Numbered from the stretch's first letter, positions 8,220 through 15,817 are shown. The stretch: 15,817 nucleotides of DNA from M3007 sp964392655 (GCA_964392655.1 CAYMQY010000094.1:1-15817), one strand, 5' to 3'. Translations and numbers: made by a program. Notes: generated by a model not told the origin, from the letters alone.

Positions 8220-8305
8220 AAAGTTCGTATACATCAAAAAGTTCGAATGGCTACGAACTGGTCCTGGCAGACATCTACCGGATGCTGGATGAGTTGAATG
8301 CGTGA
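8216..8305 (+). pseudogene. Possible 3' remnant of an unknown gene
   Basis: A short frame ending in TGA at 8303-8305 reads GYELVLADIYRMLDELNA at its end, with the look of an amphipathic C-terminal helix, and is open back to a GTG at 8216 that overlaps the previous stop. No family is recognised, and no longer frame extends upstream because the GH31 gene occupies that DNA in another frame. It may be the tail of a gene lost by deletion, or chance. Confidence 0.2.
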
Positions 8306-8550
8306 ACGGTTTTCACTCCGGCACGAATTTTGGCTGCGCGGAGTTCGGGCGTTGCATGGCACGACTACCGAAGAGTTTAACTGTCACAGAGGCTCACAGA
8401 GTTTGAGAGAACACAGAGGTCTTCCTTTTCAGAGTGGACAGATTCATTCGGAATGACAAAAAACTCTGTGTTCTCTCAAACTCTGTGTGCCTCTGTGACA
8501 CCACTACTCTACGGCAGTACAGCAGGCAGCGCCCCAAAACCAACTGCAAT
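8220..8550. other. 331-bp intergenic region before the polysaccharide operon
   Basis: No complete gene was found on either strand. The region holds the possible remnant ending at 8305, a small AGTTCG/CGAACT hairpin at 8240-8259 without a T-run, and the large inverted repeat at 8382-8500. A promoter for the operon is expected here, but no good TAnnTTTG box was seen. Confidence 0.6.
8382..8500. repeat. 37-bp near-perfect inverted repeat with 45-bp spacer (REP/MITE-like)
   Basis: The left arm (8382-8418) and right arm (8464-8500) are reverse complements over 37 bases with one mismatch, at the thirteenth base of the left arm (8394). Each arm carries three CACAGAG words (left arm 8385, 8395, 8412). 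The spacer (8419-8463) contains a small palindrome, TCATTC-G-GAATGA. No target-site duplication is visible outside the arms. CACAGAG/CTCTGTG-rich palindromes are a familiar type of dispersed intergenic repeat in environmental bacteria. As RNA it would form a very strong stem 51 bases upstream of the first operon gene. Confidence 0.85.
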
Positions 8551-9591
8551 ATGAAATGCCTCTTCCTCGCACCGCTTCAGTATCCGTTTATTCACTCCAT
8601 TATTTCCGGGCTTGAAGCCAATGGACTGGAACTGAAATCCGTGGACTACCAGTCCTTTTTTTCCGCCCGCGCCAACGCCCGGTACAACAACTACACCTCC
8701 CTGCCCGCCAAACTCCGCCGCTACTGGGAGGAGCCGTACCAGCGCAAAGCCAATACCGAATACCTGCGCATTTTTCGGGAGTTTCAGCCCGATCTGGTGT
8801 TCATCTACAACAATCAGTTGGTTCGCCCCGACCTGCTGGACGAGTTTCGGAAAACGTCCAAAATCGCCTTTATGCTGGGCGACAACCCGCTGTACACACC
8901 CACCAGCATCTACAACCTGCATATTCTGTTTTCCGCCGACTACGTGATTTGTCCCGACTCCATGTGGCGCGACCAGTTGACGCAGATGGGCGTCAAAAAC
9001 GCGGTATTCGACTGCTTCGGCTTCAACAGTTCCGCCTATTTCCCGATGGCTGTTTCGGAATCGGACCGGGCGCAGTACGGCTCCGACCTGATCTACGTGG
9101 GCAGCGCCAGCAAAACCAACTGGGGGTACAAGCGCATGTTGTTCCTTGATCTGTTCAAAAACCTGGACTTCCGCGCCTACATCAGCGGCAGTATGGAGCG
9201 TTGGTACGACTTGTTTCCCGGGGCTGCCGCCAAAATCCTGCCGCACGACCGCTTCGATGCCGGCTTCAACAACCTCGTGTACAATTGCAGCAAAATAGCC
9301 CCGGTAGAACTGGTGCCCTCCCTGTTCAAAGGCATCCACGTGCGGGTGTTTGATATTCTCGGTTCAGGCATTTTACCTTTGTGCGAATACAGCGCCGATC
9401 TGGACACGGTTTTCGAGGGAATGGAGGTTCCGGTTATCAAAAATTATCCGGAGGCCGAGGAAATGGCGCGGTTTTGGTTAGGCAACGAATCGAAACGCCA
9501 AGCCTGCGTGCATGCCATGCGGGAACGCGTTTTGGCGCGCTACACCCCCGAAATGGTGATACGCCGCATGCTGACCGATATCTTCCGTTAA
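8551..9591 (+). CDS. CgeB-like GT-B glycosyltransferase
   Basis: The 346-residue protein resembles CgeB/spore-protein-like glycosyltransferases with a GT-B fold. The N-terminus (MKCLFLAPLQYPF) is a typical first beta strand and loop. FQPDLVFIYNN at about 90-100 and the later SADYVICPDS region are typical of this group, and the C-terminal half (DLIYVGSAS, KGIHVRVFDILGSGILPL, then EGMEVPVIKNYPEAEEMARF) matches the 'glycosyl transferases group 1' domain that binds the nucleotide sugar. It probably adds a sugar to a growing surface glycan in the cytoplasm; donor and acceptor are unknown. The reading frame is open upstream to a GTG at 8434, but that segment runs through the right arm of the inverted repeat, so the ATG at 8551 is taken as the start. 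It is the first gene of the polysaccharide operon, 62 bases before the membrane protein gene. Confidence 0.78.
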   Translation: MKCLFLAPLQYPFIHSIISGLEANGLELKSVDYQSFFSARANARYNNYTSLPAKLRRYWEEPYQRKANTEYLRIFREFQPDLVFIYNNQLVRPDLLDEFRKTSKIAFMLGDNPLYTPTSIYNLHILFSADYVICPDSMWRDQLTQMGVKNAVFDCFGFNSSAYFPMAVSESDRAQYGSDLIYVGSASKTNWGYKRMLFLDLFKNLDFRAYISGSMERWYDLFPGAAAKILPHDRFDAGFNNLVYNCSKIAPVELVPSLFKGIHVRVFDILGSGILPLCEYSADLDTVFEGMEVPVIKNYPEAEEMARFWLGNESKRQACVHAMRERVLARYTPEMVIRRMLTDIFR

Positions 9592-9599
9592 TCCACCCG

Positions 9600-9641
9600 C
9601 GTACCTCGTACTTCGCAAGTCGTACTTTGTACTTCGTCACA
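9600..9641. repeat. Degenerate heptanucleotide tandem repeat (CGTACTT)n
   Basis: Six consecutive 7-bp units fill most of the 62-bp gap between two operon genes: CGTACCT, CGTACTT, CGCAAGT, CGTACTT, TGTACTT, CGTCACA. Four of the six are within one base of CGTACTT. The array ends 12 bases before the next ATG, so copy-number change would alter the spacing between the genes without touching either coding region. Confidence 0.75.
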
Positions 9642-9653
9642 TCTCAAACCGCG

Positions 9654-11078
9654 ATGCTTAGGAAAATTGCCGAGTTTTTTCTGTTGCTGGGCGCGACCAT
9701 TCTGGCCACGTACTACCTGCCCGAAATAGCAAAAACGCCGTTCTACATCCTGCTGCTGATTGCCTACTTCCGCTCCTCGAACGAGGCAATATGGCTGGCG
9801 CTTTTCCTGACTACCGCCGACGGTTTCTGGGGATTTTTCAACCCATACGACGTGGTGGTAAAGGTCATTCCCGGCTTGCCGCCTATTGAGGTGGAGCAAA
9901 TTTACATTGCGCTAACGGTCATCAAAGCCTCCCGGCAGGAAAGTCCGGGGCCGTATTTCCACCGAAACATGATGTGGATGCTGGGCGGCTATGTAGCTTT
10001 TTTAGTGCTTCAAGGTTATTCGTTTGGACTGTCGCCCCAACTTAACGTCCAGTTCCGCTTGGTCAAATTCCTGCTTCCGCTGGCTATGTTTTACTCCATT
10101 CCGCGCCTGTTCCGCACGGAGGAAGACTTCCGGGATATTTTCGTGTACGTATTCCCGATGGCGTTTCTGGCTTTGTTTGCTCAGGTATTCACCATTACCA
10201 CCAGCCTGACGCCTTCGCAGTTTCTGGGGGTGTACAAAAAAGTGTGGTTCACTGTGGATGTAGCCAAAGGCAAAACCTACCGCGGTTTTTACAGCAACAA
10301 CACTGTCTTGCTGAGTTACTTCGGGGCGTTTTACTGGCTTTCCCGAAAAAAAGTGTTCTTCGATCAGCGCTACCTGTTTGCCGTGATGGCGGCCTGTTTC
10401 CTGTGTGTGGTGCTTTCCGCCACAAGGGGCTGGCTCATCGGGTTTTCGATTATGCTCGTGCTGTACCTGGTTTTTGTGCTGAAGATGAGCGTGAAACAAA
10501 CGGTATCCATCTCATTTGTTTCGGCGGTCATTGTTTCCCTGCTGATGCTGATACCGGTAGTGGAAAAACAGTTTACCAATGCATTTGTGCGATTCACCAC
10601 CCTCGAAAAACTGGCAAGCGGCGACGCTACCGCAGGCGGCACGCTCTCGCGTATCACCGAACGAAGTCCGCGTGTAATGGACAAATGGAGCGAGGCGCCG
10701 GTGTCCGGCTGGGGGTTCTCGGACGAGTTTTTCAAACATGGTGACTTCCACGTCGGAAACCAGAATATTCTCCTCCATTCCGGCATCATCGGGGCTATCC
10801 TGCTGCTGGTATTCATTTTGTTTTTTCACGGCAAACTTTTGGCCCGAAGCTTGCAATTACTCAGCGGCAACCCGTACAAGGATACCCTGCTCCTGTGGCC
10901 TACCTTCTTTCCGGGCTGGTTCAGTATTCACTCCTCTTCCGGCCAGCACTTTGCGTACTACGCAGACCCTGTCGGCGGAATCGTAATCGGCGTTTACCTC
11001 ACCATGGGAGCCATGCTGTACAAACTTTCCTTTAATCCGATTCGAAAAACCGAAGAATCGCCCCCCGACATTGGATAA
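9654..11078 (+). CDS. O-antigen ligase/polymerase-like membrane protein (Wzy/WaaL type)
   Basis: This 474-residue protein is very hydrophobic, with about ten or more predicted membrane helices starting at LRKIAEFFLLLGATILATYY. A large loop near 275-400 and the segment SATRGWLIGFSI with Arg258 match the Wzy_C/O-antigen ligase family; the later GWGFSDEFFKHGDFHVGNQN stretch before a hydrophobic helix is also typical. Such proteins join undecaprenyl-linked glycan repeats (Wzy) or transfer finished glycan to an acceptor (WaaL) on the periplasmic face of the inner membrane; sequence alone does not separate the two. The ATG at 9654 is chosen because the 91 upstream in-frame residues overlap the previous gene and lack hydrophobic character. 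It follows the heptamer array and is two bases from the next gene, so it is probably cotranscribed with it. Confidence 0.85.
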   Translation: MLRKIAEFFLLLGATILATYYLPEIAKTPFYILLLIAYFRSSNEAIWLALFLTTADGFWGFFNPYDVVVKVIPGLPPIEVEQIYIALTVIKASRQESPGPYFHRNMMWMLGGYVAFLVLQGYSFGLSPQLNVQFRLVKFLLPLAMFYSIPRLFRTEEDFRDIFVYVFPMAFLALFAQVFTITTSLTPSQFLGVYKKVWFTVDVAKGKTYRGFYSNNTVLLSYFGAFYWLSRKKVFFDQRYLFAVMAACFLCVVLSATRGWLIGFSIMLVLYLVFVLKMSVKQTVSISFVSAVIVSLLMLIPVVEKQFTNAFVRFTTLEKLASGDATAGGTLSRITERSPRVMDKWSEAPVSGWGFSDEFFKHGDFHVGNQNILLHSGIIGAILLLVFILFFHGKLLARSLQLLSGNPYKDTLLLWPTFFPGWFSIHSSSGQHFAYYADPVGGIVIGVYLTMGAMLYKLSFNPIRKTEESPPDIG

Positions 11079-11080
11079 AC

Positions 11081-12241
11081 ATGAGTCCTCCCGCTCAAGG
11101 CACAGCCGATTCGTCGGCCGATGCATTGACTTTGCACTTGCGTAATCAACTGTTTCAAATGGGAAAACAAGTACTTCCACTCCTTATTCCACCACCGGTG
11201 CATTACGTTGTCTGGGAATCCCTTCCGGGCGGCATGGAGTCGTATGTCAGTCAGTATTCCAACCGATTCTATGACCGGCGCGAGATATTCCTTTTCAGTT
11301 TGCGACCAACCGGTAATGGTTTGACTAATTGTTCAGAAGAATATTACCAGCAAGGTTCCCATAACAACTGGACGTGTTACACCCGCTTTTTCAAGTATGC
11401 CCGGCAGCATAGACACGACCTTTTTCACCTGCTCAACAGCGGCCCGATTATCCTGCTGCTCCTGCTACTTGCCGGCGCCCGCAACCCGGTTTACCACATA
11501 CACGGCACCAAATACTGGAAAACCTGGAAAGACAAGCTCTACCTGATGACAGCCTGGCGTATCGCCTCGTGGTTTCGGGTGCGCTTCGTGGCCAACTCCG
11601 GATACAGCGCAGGCATCTTCGAGCGCGACGTGCTGCCCATCCGGCCCAAAGTGGTGTACAACGGCTTCGAGTTGTCGCGGTTTCTCGAGAAACGCTGGCT
11701 ACGCGCGCGCCTGCGCCGCATGGCCTACATTGGGCGGCTCGACAAGGGCAAAAACGTACACCTGGTCATCCGCCTTTTTGAAGAGGCAGCCGCCAACGAC
11801 CCTGATCTGGAACTGCATATCGCCGGCATCGGACATCTCGATACGGAATTGCGGCTACAGGCAAGTCGGGGGCCGTTCGCCGACCGGATTGTTTTTCACG
11901 GCTGGATTGCCGATGTGGCCGGTTTTTACCAGTCTGTAGACCTGTTTGTCTTCCTGAGTGCCTACGAATCCTTCGGCAATGTGTTGCCCGAAGCCCTGCT
12001 CACCGGCCTGCCCATCCTGACCAGCAACATCCCCGTATTCGAAGAAATCCACGGCGGCGAAAAAGCCTTTTGCCTTGGAAACCCCGACAACTACGCCGAA
12101 ATAAGCCGAAATTTCCACAAAGCCATCGCCGATTACCCGGCATTGGCTCAAAAGGCTTACGCCGCAGCCGAACGCCTCAAGAGCCTTTTCGACATCGAAA
12201 CACACTTGACTGCAATCGAACAAACCTATGAAACAGCTTAG
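11081..12241 (+). CDS. Glycosyltransferase family 4 protein
   Basis: A 386-residue GT-B glycosyltransferase of family GT4. The C-terminal half shows the standard order: VVYNGFE, then RMAYIGRLDKGKNVHLVIRL, LHIAGIGHL, RIVFHGW, and the EX7E motif with Glu296 and Glu304 (YESFGNVLPEALLTGLPIL), which binds the nucleotide-sugar donor with retention of configuration. It probably adds a sugar to the lipid-linked glycan in the cytoplasm. The ATG at 11081 lies two bases after the preceding stop; an alternative start at 11159 (MGKQVLPLL) would remove 26 polar residues and also be a good family start. The gene's end overlaps the deacetylase gene by 14 bases, which implies coupled translation. Confidence 0.92.
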   Translation: MSPPAQGTADSSADALTLHLRNQLFQMGKQVLPLLIPPPVHYVVWESLPGGMESYVSQYSNRFYDRREIFLFSLRPTGNGLTNCSEEYYQQGSHNNWTCYTRFFKYARQHRHDLFHLLNSGPIILLLLLLAGARNPVYHIHGTKYWKTWKDKLYLMTAWRIASWFRVRFVANSGYSAGIFERDVLPIRPKVVYNGFELSRFLEKRWLRARLRRMAYIGRLDKGKNVHLVIRLFEEAAANDPDLELHIAGIGHLDTELRLQASRGPFADRIVFHGWIADVAGFYQSVDLFVFLSAYESFGNVLPEALLTGLPILTSNIPVFEEIHGGEKAFCLGNPDNYAEISRNFHKAIADYPALAQKAYAAAERLKSLFDIETHLTAIEQTYETA

Positions 12242-13388
12242 TCCGCCCGTCCTGTATTTCCACTCCGTGGCGCCCCGCAAGTTCAACAACTGGGTGCTCA
12301 ACTTCCTCACGATGGACTCGAAACGCTTCGAGGATCAAATGCACTATTTCCAGACCAACGGGTACCGGGGTGTTTTTTTGGACGAATGGCACGCCATACG
12401 AAACGGCGCCCGCCCCAACGACCCGAATGCCTTGTGCATCACCTTCGACGACGGCCTGCTGGACAACTGGGTGTACGCCTTTCCGATTGCCAAAAAATAC
12501 GGCATGAAGATCACCTTGTTTGTATGCCCCGAATTGGTGGACCCGCGCGACATCGTGCGGCCCAACCTCGACGACGTGTGGGCCGGCCGCTGCGCCGCCT
12601 CCGACCTGACGGGACTTGGAAATCTCTCCTGGGCCGAACTTCGGCTGATGCAGGAATCGGGCTTTGCCGATGTGCAATCCCACACGATGAGCCACGCCAA
12701 GTACACCGTTTCCGACCGGCTGCGCGGGTTTTACTACAGCGGGTTCTCGGGTTTTTACCCGATTCTTAATTCCTACAACCTGCAGGAAAAACCGCACTAC
12801 ATTCACGACGAAAATTTTGAGCACCGGATTCCGATGGGCACACCGCTGTTCGAGGAAACATCCGCCGTGATAGCCAAGAAGCACCGCATTTCGCCAGCAT
12901 TTTATCAGGAAGTCAATCAACTGGCCGACAAATACGACCTGGCTATTCCGGAGCACCGGCCGGTTTTCGAGGGCAATGCGCGAAAGATTTATGAGCGGTA
13001 TCAAAAGTCGGGCGAACTCGTAGTGGCTGTCGAATCCGATACCGAGTTCGGTTCCCGGCTCCAGTATGAAATAGCCGGCTCGAAAAAAATTATCGAGGAA
13101 AACCTGCGCAAACCCGTGCGTTTCCTCTGCTGGCCACACGGCGACAACAGCCACATTGCCCATCTCGTAGCCCGCGAAACAGGCTACCTCGCCACTACCG
13201 TCGGTAAAATGACCACCGAAACCGGGCGCCCCGACCGCATCCCCCGCATTGGCACCGACTGGGATATCAGCCGCTGGTGGATGCACCGAAAATTAGACTA
13301 CAAACTTTCCAGCCACCACCGCAAGCAACCGTACTACGCGCTTTGGCTGGCCAACGAATACAAAAACCGCTTACTCAAGCGCAGCTGA
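12228..13388 (+). CDS. Polysaccharide deacetylase (NodB-homology, CE4-like)
   Basis: The 386-residue protein carries the NodB-homology signatures: TFDDG with Asp74 and Asp75, the metal-binding HTMSH pair His152 and His156, and a late FLCWPHGDN segment that corresponds to the usual RxFRxPxG motif. Such enzymes remove N- or O-acetyl groups from sugars. The domain is longer than a minimal CE4: residues about 165-290 form an insertion between the His pair and the last motif, as in many polysaccharide-cluster members. No signal peptide is seen, so it may act in the cytoplasm on lipid-linked precursors. Its ATG lies inside the preceding gene (14-base overlap), and its stop is one base before the next ATG. 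Confidence 0.9.
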   Translation: MKQLSPPVLYFHSVAPRKFNNWVLNFLTMDSKRFEDQMHYFQTNGYRGVFLDEWHAIRNGARPNDPNALCITFDDGLLDNWVYAFPIAKKYGMKITLFVCPELVDPRDIVRPNLDDVWAGRCAASDLTGLGNLSWAELRLMQESGFADVQSHTMSHAKYTVSDRLRGFYYSGFSGFYPILNSYNLQEKPHYIHDENFEHRIPMGTPLFEETSAVIAKKHRISPAFYQEVNQLADKYDLAIPEHRPVFEGNARKIYERYQKSGELVVAVESDTEFGSRLQYEIAGSKKIIEENLRKPVRFLCWPHGDNSHIAHLVARETGYLATTVGKMTTETGRPDRIPRIGTDWDISRWWMHRKLDYKLSSHHRKQPYYALWLANEYKNRLLKRS

Positions 13389-13389
13389 T

Positions 13390-15180
13390 ATGTTTTTTTA
13401 TCTCAATCACCGATCCTCCCCCAATGCGCCCACCGTACAGGTCCGGGTGCTGGAGTCGGCTGCCCTGCCGAACCCGGAACCACAAACCCTGTACGTATTC
13501 CCCGGCGTTCAGAATCTCGAAACACTGGATTTGTCCGACGGCAGCCGCCTGATTCTGTTAGGCGATCCCGTGTTCGGCGATCGGGAGCGCGCCGCCGGTC
13601 GTGTGACGAACTGGCACGACGGCGAACTCAACCTGACGGCGCTGTTCAACGAGGTACGCGGGCACTACTACTGGTTTTTGCTGAAAACAAATTCTGTTCT
13701 TTGCGGGTCGTCGTTCGGCGCTATTTACCCGATTTACTACCAAAACAAAGACAACTGCACGCGACTGAGTTCCGCCTCGTTTTTCCTCGCGGGCCAAACC
13801 GACCCCGGGCGGCTCGACCGCCGCAACTTGCTGGAGCGGCTGCTTTTTAACTATCCGCTGTTCGGTACGACCTGGTGGACCGGTATCCGCCTGCTCGGTA
13901 CGCACCGCCGGCTGACGCTTTCCGCCGAAGGCGCCAAAGAAGAGCGGGCTTTCGGGCTGGAAAACTACTTCGGGCACGGTTTCCACAGCAGCCGCGAAGT
14001 GCTGGACGAACTGGCCGAAATCTTTGAAAACGAGTGCCGCCTCTTCCTGCCCGACGAGCCGTTTGCCGTATCGTTTACCGGCGGCTTCGACGGGCGAACC
14101 CTTGTGGCCGCCGCACGCAAAACAGGCCGTGTGGATTTTTTGACTTACAGTTTCGGTATGCCGGGCGAGTCGGACGTAACCTTCCCGGCTGCGCAGGCCG
14201 AAGAACTCGGAATCCGTTATTGGCCTATCAATCTGGACGAAAACTACGTGCACGACCACGCCCTGAAATCGGCGCTGTCATTTGTGCAACTCTCGGAATA
14301 CAACGGCAATTTCGGGCGCGCCCACTACCACTACGCTGCCCAGCAACTTGCCCAAAAGAAAAAGTACATCCTGACCGGCAACTTCGGTAGCGAACTCTTT
14401 CGAGCTATGCACCAGCCGGGTGTGATGATGACCGAGGCGCTCATCCGGGTGTTCGAAGCGCACGACGCCTCCTGGAAAGACTACCTGCGGCAAGCAGCCG
14501 GGCGGCAGGCTTCGGCTTTTTTCCGCACCGAAATGGATGCGCTGATCGCCGATCTGGAGCGATTTCTGCACGCCCGCTCCGACCTTGACATGAACCAGCA
14601 ATTTTACTGCTTTGTCCTGGAGGAGATATTTCGCAAATATTTTGGCCCGGAATTGGTAATGCAAAGTCATCTGCTTCGCAATCGCACGCCCTACCTGTCA
14701 CTGCGTTTTTTTGAAGCACTGAACAAAACGATGTGGTCGGGCCTGCACGCGCGCCTTTTTGACAAGCAGAAAAACCGACGCATGAAAGGGCAGGTGTTTT
14801 ACTCGGCTTTTCTGCGCCGCACCGACGAGCAACTGTACCGGATGCCCACCAACAAAGGTTACAGCCCGGCCGATGTGCTCGAAGCCTGGCGCCATCCGTT
14901 GCTGCTGGCGCGGGTGGCACGCCAAAAATTCCTCCGCCGCGAAACCGGCGACTCCAATGCCGTGGAAACCTATTTCCGGAAGTATCAGCGCGATTTGGCC
15001 CAGCGTATCCGGGCCAATGAGCACCAGGTGCTGATGCAGTCCGGCATTGCCCAGTACATCGAAACAAGCGCCCCATTGTCCATCTCCCTCGAAAAAACCA
15101 TCCACCTTTTCTCGGTGGCTGCCGGATGGTCGGCTGCCGCCAAATCCGTCAAACCGCTTGCACCATTCCAAACCGCATGA
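13390..15180 (+). CDS. Asparagine-synthase-like amidotransferase without N-terminal Cys
   Basis: This 596-residue protein has the two-domain layout of glutamine-dependent asparagine synthase. The ATP-pyrophosphatase domain starts near 225 with the P-loop variant TGGFDGR (Thr230-Arg236) in place of the usual SGGxDS, followed by the DFLTYSFGMPGESD segment and TGNFGSEL. The N-terminal part (1-200) has the general pattern of the glutaminase domain but begins MFFYLNH; the catalytic Cys2 of true AsnB is absent, so glutamine hydrolysis is not expected by the normal route. The role is therefore more likely amide or ester formation on a sugar acid or aglycone of the glycan than asparagine synthesis, using free ammonia or another nucleophile. 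Related proteins occur in polysaccharide and exosortase-associated loci. It overlaps the next gene by ATGA and lies one base after the deacetylase stop. Confidence 0.85.
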   Translation: MFFYLNHRSSPNAPTVQVRVLESAALPNPEPQTLYVFPGVQNLETLDLSDGSRLILLGDPVFGDRERAAGRVTNWHDGELNLTALFNEVRGHYYWFLLKTNSVLCGSSFGAIYPIYYQNKDNCTRLSSASFFLAGQTDPGRLDRRNLLERLLFNYPLFGTTWWTGIRLLGTHRRLTLSAEGAKEERAFGLENYFGHGFHSSREVLDELAEIFENECRLFLPDEPFAVSFTGGFDGRTLVAAARKTGRVDFLTYSFGMPGESDVTFPAAQAEELGIRYWPINLDENYVHDHALKSALSFVQLSEYNGNFGRAHYHYAAQQLAQKKKYILTGNFGSELFRAMHQPGVMMTEALIRVFEAHDASWKDYLRQAAGRQASAFFRTEMDALIADLERFLHARSDLDMNQQFYCFVLEEIFRKYFGPELVMQSHLLRNRTPYLSLRFFEALNKTMWSGLHARLFDKQKNRRMKGQVFYSAFLRRTDEQLYRMPTNKGYSPADVLEAWRHPLLLARVARQKFLRRETGDSNAVETYFRKYQRDLAQRIRANEHQVLMQSGIAQYIETSAPLSISLEKTIHLFSVAAGWSAAAKSVKPLAPFQTA

Positions 15181-15817
15181 ATTTTACAATTTTCTACACA
15201 CAACCCGACGCCGCATTCTGGGAGCGGTACACTCGGCTCTGGCAAAACAGCCGACACCGGTCGCCGTTTCAGTCGCCGAGTATCCTCCGATACTACGCCG
15301 ACCGGAACAAAGACAATGTGGCCGTTTTTCAGTGCGAACGCGGCACCGAATTACTTGGCGCCGTCCTGTTCAAACGCGACACCGACCACTACTCCTTCCT
15401 CAGCGACCTGAAAACCGACGCCAATTTTTTCATCGTCCACCGCGACTGCACTGCTGACGAAACGCGCCTGTTTTTTAAAAAACTGCTCGAAACCATACAC
15501 CGGGAAAACTGGGCGCTCATGCTCAACCACAAACCAGCCTGGGCCGGTTACATGGACGAACTGGAGTCGGTCATCCAACAAAGCCCGTTGTACGCCATGA
15601 GTCTCGATTACTCGGTGTGCCCCATCGTAGAAGCGGATACCCCCGAGGCCTTGTTCAAAGAGGTGAGCGCTTCGCGCAATACCCGATACAAACTGAACAA
15701 GTTCGTCAAGCAGGAAAACGGCTCCTTCGAGGTACTGACCGACGACACCGATCTCGACCAATGGGCCGAGGATTTTTGCAGCGCGCACGTGCTGCGCTGG
15801 GCGCCCACCCCTACCCC
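15177..15817 (+). CDS. FemAB/CelD-like GNAT acyltransferase, 3' end outside window
   Basis: The gene starts at an ATG that overlaps the previous TGA by four bases (ATGA) and stays open to the window end, giving 213 residues so far. The N-terminus (MNFTIFYTQPDAAFWERY, then HRSPFQSPSILRYY) matches the start of FemAB/CelD-type acyltransferases, and the segment from SASRNTRYKLNKFVK through DTDLDQWAEDFCSAHVLRW is the linker and helix typical of the Acetyltransf_6 family (two GNAT folds). Such enzymes add an acyl or aminoacyl group to sugars or cell-wall units, and members occur in cellulose and exopolysaccharide loci. No signal peptide is visible, so it probably acts in the cytoplasm. The missing C-terminal half would hold the second GNAT fold. 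Confidence 0.72.
   Translation, partial: MNFTIFYTQPDAAFWERYTRLWQNSRHRSPFQSPSILRYYADRNKDNVAVFQCERGTELLGAVLFKRDTDHYSFLSDLKTDANFFIVHRDCTADETRLFFKKLLETIHRENWALMLNHKPAWAGYMDELESVIQQSPLYAMSLDYSVCPIVEADTPEALFKEVSASRNTRYKLNKFVKQENGSFEVLTDDTDLDQWAEDFCSAHVLRWAPTPT

Noticed and set aside
8240..8259. Hairpin AGTTCG/CGAACT as a terminator after the GH13-GH31 gene
   Set aside because: The stem is only six base pairs, has no following T-run, and lies inside the possible remnant frame.
8382..8500. CRISPR-like reading of the CACAGAG words
   Set aside because: The words are seven bases long, irregularly spaced (10 and 17 bases), and the arms are inverted, not direct, repeats. No cas gene is present.
8434..8550. 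N-terminal extension of the CgeB-like glycosyltransferase to the GTG at 8434
   Set aside because: It translates the inverted-repeat arm into a Cys-rich nonsense stretch. The ATG at 8551 gives a typical glycosyltransferase start.
8509..9339. A 276-residue minus-strand frame opposite the CgeB-like gene
   Set aside because: It is antisense to a recognised glycosyltransferase, rich in Val/Gly/His, and without motifs.
9381..9653. N-terminal extension of the ligase-like protein
   Set aside because: It overlaps the end of the preceding glycosyltransferase gene in another frame and reads as Arg/Gly-rich sequence. The membrane protein starts naturally at 9654.

Overview
The window is GC-rich, gene-dense DNA that fits a member of the Bacteroidota, possibly of the Saprospiria or a related group; the rank below phylum is a guess. 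Supporting signs are TAnnTTTG-like promoter boxes very close to start codons, no clear Shine-Dalgarno sequences, short heptanucleotide tandem arrays at gene ends, and the protein families present (secreted EEP phosphatase, di-haem peroxidase, GH13/GH31 glucan enzymes, PcfJ-like protein). No rRNA, tRNA, CRISPR array, insertion sequence or phage gene was seen.

Left part (1-4142). A secreted endonuclease/exonuclease/phosphatase-fold protein on the minus strand (8-850) is divergent from a di-haem cytochrome c peroxidase (999-2174). The peroxidase converges on a minus-strand PcfJ-like protein (2211-3884). Their stop codons are separated by a 42-bp AT-only array of 7-bp units. A different 7-bp array covers the stop of the first gene.

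Middle (4143-8219). One very large exported protein of 1358 residues carries an N-terminal glucan-binding-like domain, a complete GH13 alpha-amylase-type barrel and a complete GH31 alpha-glucosidase-type barrel. Catalytic residues for both barrels can be read. It is probably a two-step enzyme that cuts alpha-glucan and trims the products to glucose.

Gap (8220-8550). These 331 bases hold a possible gene-end remnant and a 37-bp inverted repeat (one mismatch, 45-bp spacer) built from CACAGAG words.

Right part (8551-15817, continuing past the window). This is a surface-polysaccharide operon: a CgeB-like glycosyltransferase, an O-antigen ligase/polymerase-like membrane protein, a GT4 glycosyltransferase, a NodB-type polysaccharide deacetylase, an asparagine-synthase-like amidotransferase without the usual N-terminal cysteine, and a FemAB/CelD-like GNAT acyltransferase cut by the window end. 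From 11078 onward the genes touch or overlap (gaps of 2 and 1 nt, overlaps of 14 and 4 nt), so they are probably translated from one message. Together they would assemble sugars, polymerise or transfer the glycan, and modify it by deacetylation, amidation and acylation. The set resembles the exopolysaccharide part of exosortase-associated loci, but no exosortase is visible here.

The observations most worth following are the GH13-GH31 fusion, the recurring heptamer arrays of unrelated sequence, the inverted repeat in front of the polysaccharide operon, and the Cys-less amidotransferase inside it.
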